The notes: generated from the sequence alone by a model not told the origin. A stretch of 64,000 nt of DNA from Lachnospiraceae bacterium (GCA_910575255.1 CAJTEM010000001.1:1-64000); one strand, 5' to 3'. Shown: positions 8,930 to 18,330, numbered from the stretch's first letter. Translations and numbers: made by a program.

Positions 8930-9618
8930 ATTATGCGTGGGAGGCTGCACTGGCAGCAGACCGGTCAGGAATGAAAAGGGAGGATGTCCGTTATGTCCCG
9001 GCACAAAAAGTAAGTCCTTATGTGGAGGTGCTCCAGGAGGATATCAATATCCGGGATATCGGAAATGGGACGGTTGAGGTGAACCCACTCTTCCGTTTCG
9101 CAAGAGAATTCTCGGATCTGTTTGATGTCAACCTGGAAGGGCTGGAAAAGACAAGGGAGATCTTCTTTGATATTTCCCTGCAATATCTGGTACATTGGGA
9201 TCTGAGGGAGGGGATGTCGAAGCAGGAGTATGAATTGCGCTTTCTTCTGCGGGATCTGTTGGATGGGGTATGCGGAAAGCAGGTATCCGGGGCAATCACG
9301 AGGATCCCGGGAGAAAAGCTTCGCTTTCTCCTGCGGCTGATCCGAAAGCGCTACCGGTGCGGCGGCTCCCTGGGCTTGTTCCGGGAAGGGATGCGGTGCC
9401 TGTACCCGGACAGCCTGGTATATGCCAGCAGGGAAGAGGCGCATCAGCTGATGATCTATGTGGGGAAGAAAGAGACAGAGGAGGAGCAGGAGAGAATGGA
9501 GCTTTTGCTGGGAATGTTTCTGCCGCTGTGCTATGAGGTGAAGCTGTTCTGGGAACACCATTTTGGAATTTTGGATGTGGAAGAGACGATGGTGCTGGGG
9601 GAGATGGTGTTGTTTTGA
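8926..9618 (+). CDS. Hypothetical cluster protein preceding VgrG, candidate baseplate component
   Basis: 230 aa, soluble. The ATG at 8926 overlaps the stop of the upstream gene (ATGA), which decides the start. The N-terminus includes 'VRYVPAQKVSPYVEV'; the rest is charged and helical with a conserved-looking 'IPGEKLRFLLRLIRKRY'. Position between the 432-aa protein and the first VgrG, and strict coupling upstream, suggest it belongs to the same complex. No family recognised. Confidence 0.55.
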   Translation: MNYAWEAALAADRSGMKREDVRYVPAQKVSPYVEVLQEDINIRDIGNGTVEVNPLFRFAREFSDLFDVNLEGLEKTREIFFDISLQYLVHWDLREGMSKQEYELRFLLRDLLDGVCGKQVSGAITRIPGEKLRFLLRLIRKRYRCGGSLGLFREGMRCLYPDSLVYASREEAHQLMIYVGKKETEEEQERMELLLGMFLPLCYEVKLFWEHHFGILDVEETMVLGEMVLF

Positions 9619-9654
9619 TAAAAGAGATATATATGACAAAGGAGGGATCAGGCG

Positions 9655-11043
9655 ATGAAGGAGGAAAGGTTGATTGTCCGGCCATTTGAAGAACTAAGAA
9701 TTTTGGAGTATGCTTCCGTCCAACAGACGAATGAGCATGCGCAGGCAAGGGTGAAAGGTTGGATTCCGTTTGGAAAAAAGGAAGATTATATAAGAGCGGG
9801 GGAAAAATTGATATGGGTTCAGGTGTTTGCCGTATCGGGGAACCAAGAAAGAATCCTGTTTTATGGCGTATTGGAAAAGGTACATCTGGATGTGCAAAAC
9901 CAGACCTGTATGGCAGAGCTTTGTCTGTGTTCCGGGACACGTCTGATGGATGTGGATGAGCATACCAGAAGCTTCCAGGAGGAAAAGCTGCCCTACAGCG
10001 AACTGCTGGATGTCTGCAACCGGGGATATGAAAATGCTGCAAGGATTATGGCAGAGGGAAAAGGGAAGGTTATCGGACGGTTCCTGATGCAGTACCGGGA
10101 GACCGACTGGGAATTCATAAAGCGTCTGGCAGCCATGAACCATACGACGGTATTTGCGGACTGTCTGACAAAAGGTGAAAAATATCATTTCGGTATTCCG
10201 GACAGGAAGGCAGAAACCGGGGCGGATACAGGGGAATACCGGATCCGCCAGGAAATGTCGGAATACTGGTTCAAAAAGGAAAACAACGTGTTCATCCGTC
10301 CGGAGGATACCATTTCCTATATATGGGAGGATAGGGAACCCCATAAGCTGGGAGAGAAGCAACAGATAGAGGGAAAAGAATATCATATCTGGAAGATTGA
10401 GAGCAGTCTGAGGGGGAATGAACTATACCATACCTGCTATATGAAAACGCGGCCTGGTTTTCAGGTGCCGGCCTATGATAATCCCGGGCTTGCAGGGGTT
10501 TCTCTTATGGGAAAGGTGATAAAGGTAAAAGATGAGGAGGTAAAAATACAACTCTGTTGTGACGAGAATCAGGAAGGAACCGGGGCACGCTGGTTTTCTT
10601 TTTCCAGCATATATTCTTCAGGGGATGGCTCCGGGTGGTATTGTATGCCGGAGCCAGGAGATTTGGTCAGGCTGTATTTTCCGACTGCCAAGGAGGAAGA
10701 GGCTTATGTGATCAGCTCCTTCCATGAAGATGGCGCAGCCCTCAGGACAAAGCCGGCTCATAAGTTCTGGAGGAATAAGGAGGGGAAGGAGATCCGCCTG
10801 TCTCCGGAACGTATTTTGATAACCAATAATGATGGGACTTCCATAGAATTGTCGGATGAAGAGGGAATTGAAATCATCAGCGAGAATTCCGTGACAATCC
10901 GTGCAGGAAACAGCTTATCCATTTCCAGCTCAGATTCTTCTATTGAATTGGATGCTTCCAGACGGATTCGGATGAAGCAGGGCGATACGGAGATGACGCT
11001 GGGAGGCGATATTTTTATGCAGGGGGGCAGAATCCGGTTATAA
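9655..11043 (+). CDS. VgrG/Pvc8-type spike protein 1
   Basis: 462 aa. Residues ~1-270 follow the phage gpD/gp27 pattern: an OB-like start, 'FYGVLEKVHLDVQNQT', then 'MQYRETDWEFIKRLAA' (the 'QY-E-DW-FI-RL' signature of VgrG proteins). Residues ~290-380 are a gp5-like OB fold ('GKVIKVKDEEVKIQL', 'SGWYCMPEPGDLVRLYFP'), and the C-terminus is a beta-helix-like needle rich in short polar strands ('SVTIRAGNSLSISSSDSSIE'). It would trimerise as the spike tip. Start ATG follows AAGGAGG. First of four intact paralogues in the window. Confidence 0.85.
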   Translation: MKEERLIVRPFEELRILEYASVQQTNEHAQARVKGWIPFGKKEDYIRAGEKLIWVQVFAVSGNQERILFYGVLEKVHLDVQNQTCMAELCLCSGTRLMDVDEHTRSFQEEKLPYSELLDVCNRGYENAARIMAEGKGKVIGRFLMQYRETDWEFIKRLAAMNHTTVFADCLTKGEKYHFGIPDRKAETGADTGEYRIRQEMSEYWFKKENNVFIRPEDTISYIWEDREPHKLGEKQQIEGKEYHIWKIESSLRGNELYHTCYMKTRPGFQVPAYDNPGLAGVSLMGKVIKVKDEEVKIQLCCDENQEGTGARWFSFSSIYSSGDGSGWYCMPEPGDLVRLYFPTAKEEEAYVISSFHEDGAALRTKPAHKFWRNKEGKEIRLSPERILITNNDGTSIELSDEEGIEIISENSVTIRAGNSLSISSSDSSIELDASRRIRMKQGDTEMTLGGDIFMQGGRIRL

Positions 11044-11089
11044 AAATATGTATTCTGGGAGTACATAAAATCAGAAAAGGAGAAAGAGG

Positions 11090-12361
11090 ATGATCTTAGA
11101 ATTGGCAGATGAGGTAAGGATGGAGAGTGATATTCCGATCCGGCAGGTGGAATGGTTCCGCTTCTTCTGGAAACCTTGCAGCCATGCTGTTTTCAGGGCG
11201 GAAGGGGTTTGGGACAAGGCAGGGGGCCATGGAACAGAGCAATATGATGAAAGCAGCCTGAAAGTGTGGCAGGTTAAAAACAATGAGAGCCGGATCCTTT
11301 TCCATGGATATATCAGATCTATGGAGCTTCGGTATCATGGGCAAAGCAGCCGGGTGATGCTTGAGGCGGTATCGGCGTCCGAACGGCTGGATCGGAGAAT
11401 CGGGAACAGATCATTTCAAAATACGGGAAGAACCTACGGTGAGATTGTGAGAGAAGTGATGGAAAGAACAGGCGGCAGTGTCATTTCCAACCCAAAACAG
11501 GATAAGAAGATAGAATCGCCGGTATTTTGCTGTGGGGAAACCGGATGGCAGTTCACCAACCGAATGGCAAAGAGGATCGGGAGTTTAGTTATCCCGGATA
11601 TTGAGACAGGCAGGCCGAATCTGTGGTTTGGGATGAGGGAAGGAAAGGAAATCCCCTGCTTCCTGAAAACAGATTATCATGTGGAGGTATCTGCCTTGGG
11701 AAAAGGCAGGAGGATACGCCTTGGCGCCGAGGACAGAAATTTCTATCAAACCGGCGATTATATGACCTGGATGGGAAGGAAAATGACTATTGTGGAGGTG
11801 GAAGGCCGCCTGGAGCATGGAGAACTGACCTTTTCTTATGTTCTGGAGGATCAGGCCGGTTTCAGGCCGGATTCTCATGAGGAGGGACATCCGGCTGGCC
11901 GGGGGTTCTGGGGAAATGTCCGGAAAGTGAAAGGGGAGATGGTGAAGCTTGCCCTGGATATGGATGGCGGGGAAGAAACCGGCGATTCCTATTATCCATG
12001 GTATCCGGAAACCGGGAATGTACTTTATGCCACGCCAGAAGAAGGAGCCAGGGCTTTCTTGTGCTTTTTTGAGGAAGGGGAGCGGGAAGGGGCAGTGATT
12101 TATACCAGGAATCCAAAGCAGAAGGAGGAACGGGACTATAAGGAGAGAGAATTACATATCAAAGGGGGGAATAAGGTCTGCCTGGGAAAGCGGGATGTGA
12201 AGTTTTGCCGGGGAAGGAAGCACAGGCTGTCACTGGGCGATGGCAGTCTCACTTTTGATACATCAAAGAGGCTTCGTATTATGGCAAACGGGAAGATACG
12301 GATGAAGGCCAGGCAGATTATCATCGATACGCCGGACGAAGTGAATATCTGCCAGGGGTGA
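11090..12361 (+). CDS. VgrG/Pvc8-type spike protein 2
   Basis: 423 aa, paralogue of spike 1 with the same order: N-terminal gpD-like part ('ILFHGYIRSMELRYHGQSS', 'TYGEIVREVM', 'ETGWQFTNRMAKRIGSLVIPD'), an OB-like middle ('GNVRKVKGEMVKLALDMDG') and a short beta-rich end ('SLTFDTSKRLRIMANGKIRM'). The start follows AAAGGAGAAAGAGG. It lies directly upstream of the DUF4280-papain effector gene, with 25 bases between stop and the likely start, so this spike is the likely carrier of that effector. Confidence 0.8.
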   Translation: MILELADEVRMESDIPIRQVEWFRFFWKPCSHAVFRAEGVWDKAGGHGTEQYDESSLKVWQVKNNESRILFHGYIRSMELRYHGQSSRVMLEAVSASERLDRRIGNRSFQNTGRTYGEIVREVMERTGGSVISNPKQDKKIESPVFCCGETGWQFTNRMAKRIGSLVIPDIETGRPNLWFGMREGKEIPCFLKTDYHVEVSALGKGRRIRLGAEDRNFYQTGDYMTWMGRKMTIVEVEGRLEHGELTFSYVLEDQAGFRPDSHEEGHPAGRGFWGNVRKVKGEMVKLALDMDGGEETGDSYYPWYPETGNVLYATPEEGARAFLCFFEEGEREGAVIYTRNPKQKEERDYKERELHIKGGNKVCLGKRDVKFCRGRKHRLSLGDGSLTFDTSKRLRIMANGKIRMKARQIIIDTPDEVNICQG

Positions 12362-12386
12362 GGGATGTGTGAAGGAGGATAGGATT

Positions 12387-13406
12387 GTGAAGATTATGTT
12401 TCAATCGGAATCTATGTTTCAGGGTTTTCGGGACGAGGATAAAGTCAGCCAGGAGAAGAAAGAAAAAGCGGAAGAGATGATGCTTAAACACAGGCTTTTT
12501 TTCGGGCATTTCCAGAAAGAGGATCAGTATGTAACAAGCGGTTCTGTCCTCTGGTGTGACGGGGGAAGCCACATGATGGCTTTTGATGTTGGCATGAGCC
12601 ATGGGGTAGAGAGGGGAGAAAAAGAGTCTTTGGGGGTATGCGAGGATTGTGAGGTGAATTATAATATTTATTCTTTTGGCGGCTGCAAGTATCCGACACC
12701 GGAGGGATGCCCGGGGAGGAGGCTGGTAGTTGTGGATGGGACGTCCAGCCGGGTGCGCGAAATGGATCGATGTACTCCTTTGCTGGATAAAAGCTGGCAG
12801 AAAACGAAAAAGGCTAATCTGAGAATATGGGACTTCAGGAAAAAGAGATTTTGTGATGCGCTGACAACGGGAGATTATCTGACATGCTTCTATGGAGGGA
12901 GAATCTCCGTGCTGGAAGTTCCGCATGTTGTATATCCGGAGGATTACAGAAGAGAAAATTCAGAGAATATTAATTGTTATGGGTATGCGTTTGGGATAGA
13001 TAGGCTTTTGGCACCAGGAACCATGGCTTTTTTTGGAGGTAATATCCTTCAAAATGAAACGGCTTCATTGAAAGAGTTAACAGAGTATGTATCGAATGAT
13101 ATGGAAAATTTGTCTATATCAATTAGGATAATTAACGATCCTTCTGAATGTGGGGAAGATGAATATGTTGTTGCAATGAAGAGTTCAACAAAGTTAATAA
13201 ATGGAACGACAGATTATCATTTTGCCGTGCAGTTATCGGACGGTACTTGGGAGGACAAACAAGGGGCGTGTGCATCCAGATGGAATTGTTTAGATGGAAC
13301 AGATGATACTTGGGACATGTATGAAGGAGATGGTTATTACAATACGGAGTCTGTTTATTTTGCAGTAAATAAGAAAGATGTAGAAAAGGCAAGAGAAATC
13401 TATTAA
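12387..13406 (+). CDS. DUF4280 PAAR-like protein fused to a papain/NlpC-like candidate effector domain
   Basis: 339 aa from the GTG at 12387 (AAGGAGG eight bases upstream). Residues ~45-175 form a DUF4280-type PAAR-like tip: 'VTSGSVLWCDGGSH', several Cys ('CEDCEVNYNIYSFGGCKYP'), 'DALTTGDYLTCFYGG'. After a linker, the C-terminal ~150 residues show a candidate catalytic pair: Cys197 in 'NCYGYAFG' and His278 in 'TDYHFAVQLSDGTWEDKQG', the layout of papain/NlpC-like hydrolases. A cell-wall amidase or protease effector delivered by spike 2 is the simplest reading, and four tandem membrane-anchored genes downstream fit as immunity. Target not known. Confidence 0.75.
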   Translation: MKIMFQSESMFQGFRDEDKVSQEKKEKAEEMMLKHRLFFGHFQKEDQYVTSGSVLWCDGGSHMMAFDVGMSHGVERGEKESLGVCEDCEVNYNIYSFGGCKYPTPEGCPGRRLVVVDGTSSRVREMDRCTPLLDKSWQKTKKANLRIWDFRKKRFCDALTTGDYLTCFYGGRISVLEVPHVVYPEDYRRENSENINCYGYAFGIDRLLAPGTMAFFGGNILQNETASLKELTEYVSNDMENLSISIRIINDPSECGEDEYVVAMKSSTKLINGTTDYHFAVQLSDGTWEDKQGACASRWNCLDGTDDTWDMYEGDGYYNTESVYFAVNKKDVEKAREIY

Positions 13407-13458
13407 ATGGAGAGTCTGGATTTATAATCCAAGTTATTATTTCGGGGAGAAAGATTTT

Positions 13459-14253
13459 ATGAAAAGATATAAATGGATAATTTTAGGCGGAGCGGCCGTG
13501 ATTTTTGCAGTCCTTTTTATAGGATTTAATAAAGGATTCTCTCTTTTCCAATCGAAACCGGAAGACCTTTTGCATGAATCAGAGACAGAAGATTTGACTT
13601 ATGGCCAGGAAGAGAGTGAAACGACGGAGGAGTACAGTGAGGCGGCCTCCAAAGAAGAAAGACCGAAGAGGGTGAATCATTTATATGATAATGAGACCCC
13701 ATATGAAGAATTGATAACAACAAAATATTCAGCGGAAGAGATGGAATATCTGGAGGAATATATCAGCGATTACAAGGATGAAGAAATCGAGAGGGTGTAC
13801 TTTGCCATAGACCGCAAATATCGGTTTGAGTGTGTCAGGGAGGGAGAAAGAGTTTCTTATGTTATGTTTCAGGGCGAGGACGGGAGTTTATTATGCGTGT
13901 TTTTTGACAGTGAAAGCCATGATGTTTATCAAGTGGAACGATTTTTTGAGTTTTATTCGGTAAAGGATTTTGAGGACAATGCGCAGCCTGGAGTAACTAC
14001 GTTAGGTGAGATAGAGGCTGTCTTTGGGACTCTTACTAAATTTGAGAGAGTAGAAGCTGTTTGTAATCGTGTAGTACAGGAAGGAACACTACTCATAATA
14101 TCCGTTTTTGATCGGGAAGCCAAGAAATTCATAATGTATGAAATGACGCTTTTTCGGGATGGGGAAAGCATTTCGGAAGAGGAACCAAGATATATCAGAG
14201 AACTTCCGGAAATGCTGCCTATGGATAAGCATATTAATAAAGATAATGAGTAA
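13459..14253 (+). CDS. Membrane-anchored candidate immunity protein, copy A
   Basis: 264 aa. One N-terminal helix ('WIILGGAAVIFAVLFIGF') anchors an extracytoplasmic domain; the linker is acidic. The folded part carries 'YRFECVREGERVSYVMFQG', 'LLCVFFDSESHDVYQVE', 'SVKDFEDN' and ends 'ELPEMLPMDKH', motifs shared by copies B (15505), C (16856) and D (17711). Position just after the papain-like effector and the external location fit an immunity role against a cell-wall-acting toxin; this is inference. After its stop lies an 11-codon stub (14269-14304, 'MKKYFIVLSAT'), repeated after copy B, probably the start of a lost exported protein. Confidence 0.65.
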   Translation: MKRYKWIILGGAAVIFAVLFIGFNKGFSLFQSKPEDLLHESETEDLTYGQEESETTEEYSEAASKEERPKRVNHLYDNETPYEELITTKYSAEEMEYLEEYISDYKDEEIERVYFAIDRKYRFECVREGERVSYVMFQGEDGSLLCVFFDSESHDVYQVERFFEFYSVKDFEDNAQPGVTTLGEIEAVFGTLTKFERVEAVCNRVVQEGTLLIISVFDREAKKFIMYEMTLFRDGESISEEEPRYIRELPEMLPMDKHINKDNE

Positions 14254-14329
14254 TAGGAGAAGGACTTTATGAAAAAGTATTTCATAGTTTTGTCAGCAAC
14301 CTGAGGGAGGTTTGGAAAAGGAGAAGGAA

Positions 14330-14866
14330 ATGAAATATTTTGAAATAGTGGATTCACCAGAATTAAAATATGCGCCGCAATTAAAGAATTGGTATGGAAA
14401 ATTCGACGTAAGAAATATCCGTATTGACAGGTTCCCTGAATTGCCGGAGAACCAGTTGTTTTTTATTGAGCCATCGGATCATACGGTTTATACGGATATC
14501 ATACGTTTTCCTTTTCTGTTGGTATCCCCGATGGTGAAAGCAGTGATCCGGATGTATCGGGAGTGTTGTTTTTTCCGGAATATTGTATTGCTGGATTCCG
14601 TGAGAAAAGAATCAAGACAATATTTTCTGCCGGTGCTGGATGAAACCAACGAGATAGAGGTAGAACAAATTAACTACAAAAACGGAATCCATGTATCGGA
14701 AAAAGCTCACAGGGATCAGGAAATCCTGGCATTGGACAGGCATTTGTTCTGGGTCAGGGATTATCAAAAACGGCATACCATCCTGTCAATGGATATGGCG
14801 GAGAGCCTGATCCGGCGAGGGATAACAGGGCTGGGACTTTGTGAAGTAAGGTTATATCAAAAATAA
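14330..14866 (+). CDS. Hypothetical protein, possible Imm11/DUF1629-like (intact copy)
   Basis: 178 aa from an ATG after AAAAGGAGAAGG. Paralogue of the 408 gene ('PFLLVSPMVKAVIRMY', 'ESLIRRGITGLGL'). Nearly identical in DNA to the truncated copy at 16394, so this locus was duplicated together with the membrane-anchored gene before it. Function unknown; an immunity role is suggested by position. Confidence 0.55.
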   Translation: MKYFEIVDSPELKYAPQLKNWYGKFDVRNIRIDRFPELPENQLFFIEPSDHTVYTDIIRFPFLLVSPMVKAVIRMYRECCFFRNIVLLDSVRKESRQYFLPVLDETNEIEVEQINYKNGIHVSEKAHRDQEILALDRHLFWVRDYQKRHTILSMDMAESLIRRGITGLGLCEVRLYQK

Positions 14867-14879
14867 GGAGGGGATACAG

Positions 14880-15452
14880 ATGGGATATTTGGATGAAGAA
14901 ATATTGGAAACGAGGAGACAGTTCAGGCGACAAGAGCATACAACTTTAGAGACGGGGATGTATGCAGGCGAGGAATTAATTACTTTTACCTGCAGTAAGA
15001 TATTCGATTCCCATGTCTGTATTCCATTGCCAGACCAGTTTGTAATGATGCCAGAAGGCATGAAAAATATAAAATATCCCTCCAGGGAGGCTCCGGATTT
15101 TGTGATGACAAGCCTTGACAGTACAGTAAATATTTGCCTGAATCTATTGCCGGTCTCATTAAAAGAAGGGGAACTGGAGGCGCTGGCCAGCCAGTATAAA
15201 AATGCGTTGCAGAGTATATATCCTTCAATGACCATAAAAAAACATAGGCTCATGGCAGAGGGGAAAGGCCTGGAAACAGAGTGTTTTGAATATAGGGGTA
15301 GCCATCTCGACGGGCAGAGCTATAACCGTGTTTATCTGATCCGGCTCAGGAAGATGGTATTGCATGGGGTGTTCAATTGCGAATGGAAAAACAGGGAGGA
15401 CTGGTCAGAAATTATGGACAAGATATTTTTAAAAGTAAGGGAAGAGGCATAG
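14880..15452 (+). CDS. DUF1795/EagR-like candidate effector chaperone 1
   Basis: 190 aa, soluble. Residues ~40-180 resemble the Mog1/PsbP-like fold of DUF1795 proteins: 'VCIPLPDQFVMMP', 'KYPSREAPDFVMTSLDSTVNICLNL', then an alternating strand/helix end with 'MVLHGVFNC'. It is a paralogue of the 27062 gene ('VMIPDTFDFMPA', 'KYKYPSEFRPQVILCDSTEQ'). In Gram-negative type VI systems EagR proteins hold the membrane segments of PAAR/Rhs effectors; a comparable loading role here is inference. Start ATG follows AAGGAGGGG. Confidence 0.55.
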   Translation: MGYLDEEILETRRQFRRQEHTTLETGMYAGEELITFTCSKIFDSHVCIPLPDQFVMMPEGMKNIKYPSREAPDFVMTSLDSTVNICLNLLPVSLKEGELEALASQYKNALQSIYPSMTIKKHRLMAEGKGLETECFEYRGSHLDGQSYNRVYLIRLRKMVLHGVFNCEWKNREDWSEIMDKIFLKVREEA

Positions 15453-15504
15453 CGGCAGCTTGGGCTGGCGGTTGCCATGAGTAAGGGATGTGGGGAAAGA
15501 ATTT

Positions 15505-16317
15505 ATGAAAAGATATAAATGGATAATTTTAGGCGGAGCGGCCGTGATTTTAGCAGTCCTTTTTATAGGATTTAATAAAGGATTCTCTCTTTTCCAATCG
15601 AAACCGGAAGACCTTTTGTATGAATCAGAAATAGAAGATTTGACTTATGGCCAGGAAGAGAGTGAAACGACGGAGGAGTACAATGAGGCGGCCTCCAAAG
15701 AAGAAAGACCGAAGAGGGTGAATCATTTATATGATAATGAGACCCCATATGAAGAACTGATAACAACAAAGTATTCAGCGGAAGAGATGGAATACCTGGA
15801 GAAATATATTAATAGTCGCAAGGATGACTTAGAAATCGATTTGATTTATCACCGTATAGACAGCGAATATCGGTTTGAGTGTGTCAGGGAGGGAGAAAGA
15901 GTTTCCTATGTTATGTTCCAGGGAGAGGACGGGAGCTTATTATGCGCGTTTTTTGACAAGGAAAGCCATGATGTTTATCAAGTGGAACGATTTCATGAGT
16001 TTTATTCGGTAAAGGATTTTGAGGACAATGCGAAGCTTGGAGTAACTACTTTAGATGAGATGGAAGCCCGATTTAGCTCGCTTGGGAAACACCATAGATA
16101 TGATGTTTATCGTAATAGAGTAGTCAAGGAAGGGACTCTTTATATGATCTTTCAACCCATTCCAAGAGAACCTTTTATTTTATTTGATATGACTCTTTTT
16201 CGAGATGGAGAGGGAATTCCAGAAAAATATAAAGAAGGAGCAGATAGGATAGCCGGAATCAAAGAATTGCCGGAAATGCTGCCTATGGATAAGCATATTA
16301 ATAAAGATAATGAGTAA
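15505..16317 (+). CDS. Membrane-anchored candidate immunity protein, copy B
   Basis: 270 aa, near-identical to copy A in its first ~100 residues and diverged in the second half ('SLGKHHRYDVYRNRVVKEGT', 'REPFILFDMTLFRDGEGIPEK'). Same N-terminal anchor and 'ELPEMLPMDKH' ending. Conserved anchors with a diverged middle suggest selection for different partners, as in polyimmunity loci. The same short 'MKKYFIVLSAT' stub follows at about 16333-16368. Confidence 0.65.
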   Translation: MKRYKWIILGGAAVILAVLFIGFNKGFSLFQSKPEDLLYESEIEDLTYGQEESETTEEYNEAASKEERPKRVNHLYDNETPYEELITTKYSAEEMEYLEKYINSRKDDLEIDLIYHRIDSEYRFECVREGERVSYVMFQGEDGSLLCAFFDKESHDVYQVERFHEFYSVKDFEDNAKLGVTTLDEMEARFSSLGKHHRYDVYRNRVVKEGTLYMIFQPIPREPFILFDMTLFRDGEGIPEKYKEGADRIAGIKELPEMLPMDKHINKDNE

Positions 16318-16393
16318 TAGGAGAAGGACTTTATGAAAAAGTATTTCATAGTTTTGTCAGCAACCTGAGGGAGGTTTGGAAAAGGAGAAGAAA

Positions 16394-16840
16394 ATGAAAT
16401 ATTTTGAAATAGTGGATTCACCAGAATTAAAATATGCGCCGCAATTAAAGAATTGGTATGGAAAATTCGACGTAAGGAATATCCGTATTGACAGGTTCCC
16501 TGAATTGCCGAAGAACCAGTTGTTTTTTATTGAGCCATCGGATCATACGGTTTATACGGATATCATACGATTTCCTTTTCTGTTGGTATCCCCGATGGTG
16601 AAAGCAGTGATCCGGATGTATCGGGAGTGTTGTTTTTTCCGGAATATTGTATTGCTGGATTCCATGAGAAAAGAATCAAGACAATATTTTCTGCCGGTGC
16701 TGGATGAAACCAATGAGATAGAGGTAGAACAAATTAACTACAAAAACGGCATACCATCCTGTCAATGGATATGGCGGAGAGCCTGATCCGGAGAGGGATA
16801 ACAGGGCTGGGACTTTGTGAAGTAAGGTTATATCAAAAAT
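16394..16840 (+). pseudogene. Truncated duplicate of the 14330 gene
   Basis: Identical to the 14330 gene with few changes up to 'EQINYKNG', then about 110 bases are missing and the frame shifts, stopping at 16786. The deletion lies between two copies of CAAAAACGG that are still both present in the intact gene, so it is a microhomology deletion. The lost frame is still visible after the junction ('MAESLIRRGITGLGLCEV') up to 16840, where copy C begins. Confidence 0.8.
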
Positions 16841-16855
16841 GTGGGGAAAGAATTT

Positions 16856-17692
16856 ATGAAAAGATATAAATGGATAATTTTAGGCGGAGCGACCGTGATT
16901 TTTGCAGTCCTTTTTATAGGATTTAATAAAGGATTCTCTCTTTTCCAATCGAAACCGGAAGACCTTTTGCATGAATCAGAGATAGAAGATTTGACTTATG
17001 GCCAGGAAGAGAGTGAAACGACGGAGAAGTACAGTGAGGCGGCCTCCGAAGAAGAAAGGCCGAAGAGGGTGAATCATCTATATGATAATGAGACCCCATA
17101 TGAAGAACTGATAACAACAAAGTATTCAGCAGAAGAGATGGAATATCTGGAGAAATATATAAGCGGTTACGATGATAAAATCGAGTGGTTGTATTTTGGC
17201 ATAGATCACGAATACCGGTTTGAGTGTGTCAGGGAGGGAGAATGGGTTTCCTATGTTATGTTCCAGGGGAAGGATGGGAGCTTATTATGCGTGTTTTTTG
17301 ACAGGGAAAGCCATGATGTTTATCAAGTGGAACGATTTTATGAGTTTTATTCGGTAAAGGATTTTGAGGACCATGTGCAGCCAGGAATAACTTCTTTAGA
17401 TGAAATAGAAGCTGTCTTTGGAACCCTCGCTAACTTTGGGGGAGAAGCTGTTTGCAACCGTGTAGTAAAGGAAGGAACACTACTCATAATATCTGATTAC
17501 AATGGGGAAACCAGGAAATTCATCGTATATGAAATGGCGCTTTTTCGGGATGGGGAAAGCAGGAAATCCATCATGCAAGAAATGGCGGTTTTTCGGGATA
17601 TGGAAAGCATTCCGGAAGAAGAACCAAGATTTATCAAACGACTGCCGGAAATGCTGCCTATGGATAAGCATATTAATAAAGAGAATAAGTAA
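16856..17692 (+). CDS. Membrane-anchored candidate immunity protein, copy C
   Basis: 278 aa, same anchor and core as copies A and B. It differs by an in-frame 48-base tandem duplication (17513-17560 and 17561-17608), giving two consecutive 16-residue units ('RKFIVYEMALFRDGES' and 'RKSIMQEMAVFRDMES') where copy A has one. It follows directly on the deleted gene at 16394. Confidence 0.65.
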   Translation: MKRYKWIILGGATVIFAVLFIGFNKGFSLFQSKPEDLLHESEIEDLTYGQEESETTEKYSEAASEEERPKRVNHLYDNETPYEELITTKYSAEEMEYLEKYISGYDDKIEWLYFGIDHEYRFECVREGEWVSYVMFQGKDGSLLCVFFDRESHDVYQVERFYEFYSVKDFEDHVQPGITSLDEIEAVFGTLANFGGEAVCNRVVKEGTLLIISDYNGETRKFIVYEMALFRDGESRKSIMQEMAVFRDMESIPEEEPRFIKRLPEMLPMDKHINKENK

Positions 17693-17710
17693 CAGCCAGA
17701 GGAGTACAAT

Positions 17711-18310
17711 ATGATGAAAGATGCAGCAAGAGATTTGAAAAAGTTGATCGGATATAAGAACAATATTCCTTATGAGGAACTTATTACGGTGAGATATCCA
17801 GAAGAAGAACTGGAGTATCTGAAAAATGCGTTGAGTTCCTGCGAGAAGATGGATTTGGCCTTTTATTATCTGAGGGACAGTTATCCATTTGAGTGTGTCA
17901 GAGAAACCGAACGGGTTGCCTATGTATTGTTTCAGGGAACTGACGGAAGTCTGTTATGTGCTTTTTTTGATAAAGAAAAGTATTTTATATATCAGGTAGA
18001 ACAATTTCATGACTTCTATTCAATAAAGGATTTTGAAGGAATAAAGCCGGGAGTCACGACGAAGAAGGAACTGGAAGCAATTTATGGGGAACTTGCTACC
18101 CACTGTCCCCGGGTGTCATCGGTTCATCTGTTTAATCGGATAGTCCGGGAGGGGACTCTTTTGATCTACTTTCAGATGCAGGGGTTTTGTTGGGCAGAAA
18201 ATCCGCCAGTAGGTAAAATGGTATTTTTTGTGGATGGAGAAAAGGCGCCGGAGAGTTTTGAGAGTGTTCCGGCGATGCTGCCTATGGATAAGCATACTGC
18301 GCAGAATTAA
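17711..18310 (+). CDS. Soluble member D of the candidate immunity family
   Basis: 199 aa, homologous to the folded domains of copies A-C ('IPYEELITVRYPEEELEYL', 'FECVRETERVAYVLFQG', 'AMLPMDKH') but without the N-terminal membrane anchor. Either it acts in the cytoplasm or it is the diverged ancestor. Start is ATGATG after CAGAGGAG. Most diverged of the four. Confidence 0.6.
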   Translation: MMKDAARDLKKLIGYKNNIPYEELITVRYPEEELEYLKNALSSCEKMDLAFYYLRDSYPFECVRETERVAYVLFQGTDGSLLCAFFDKEKYFIYQVEQFHDFYSIKDFEGIKPGVTTKKELEAIYGELATHCPRVSSVHLFNRIVREGTLLIYFQMQGFCWAENPPVGKMVFFVDGEKAPESFESVPAMLPMDKHTAQN

Positions 18311-18330
18311 ATAGTTTGGAGGAAAAAGAT

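Noticed and set aside
9296-10042. 248-codon minus-strand frame across two genes
   Set aside because: Overlaps the ends of two convincing plus-strand genes and has no start signal.
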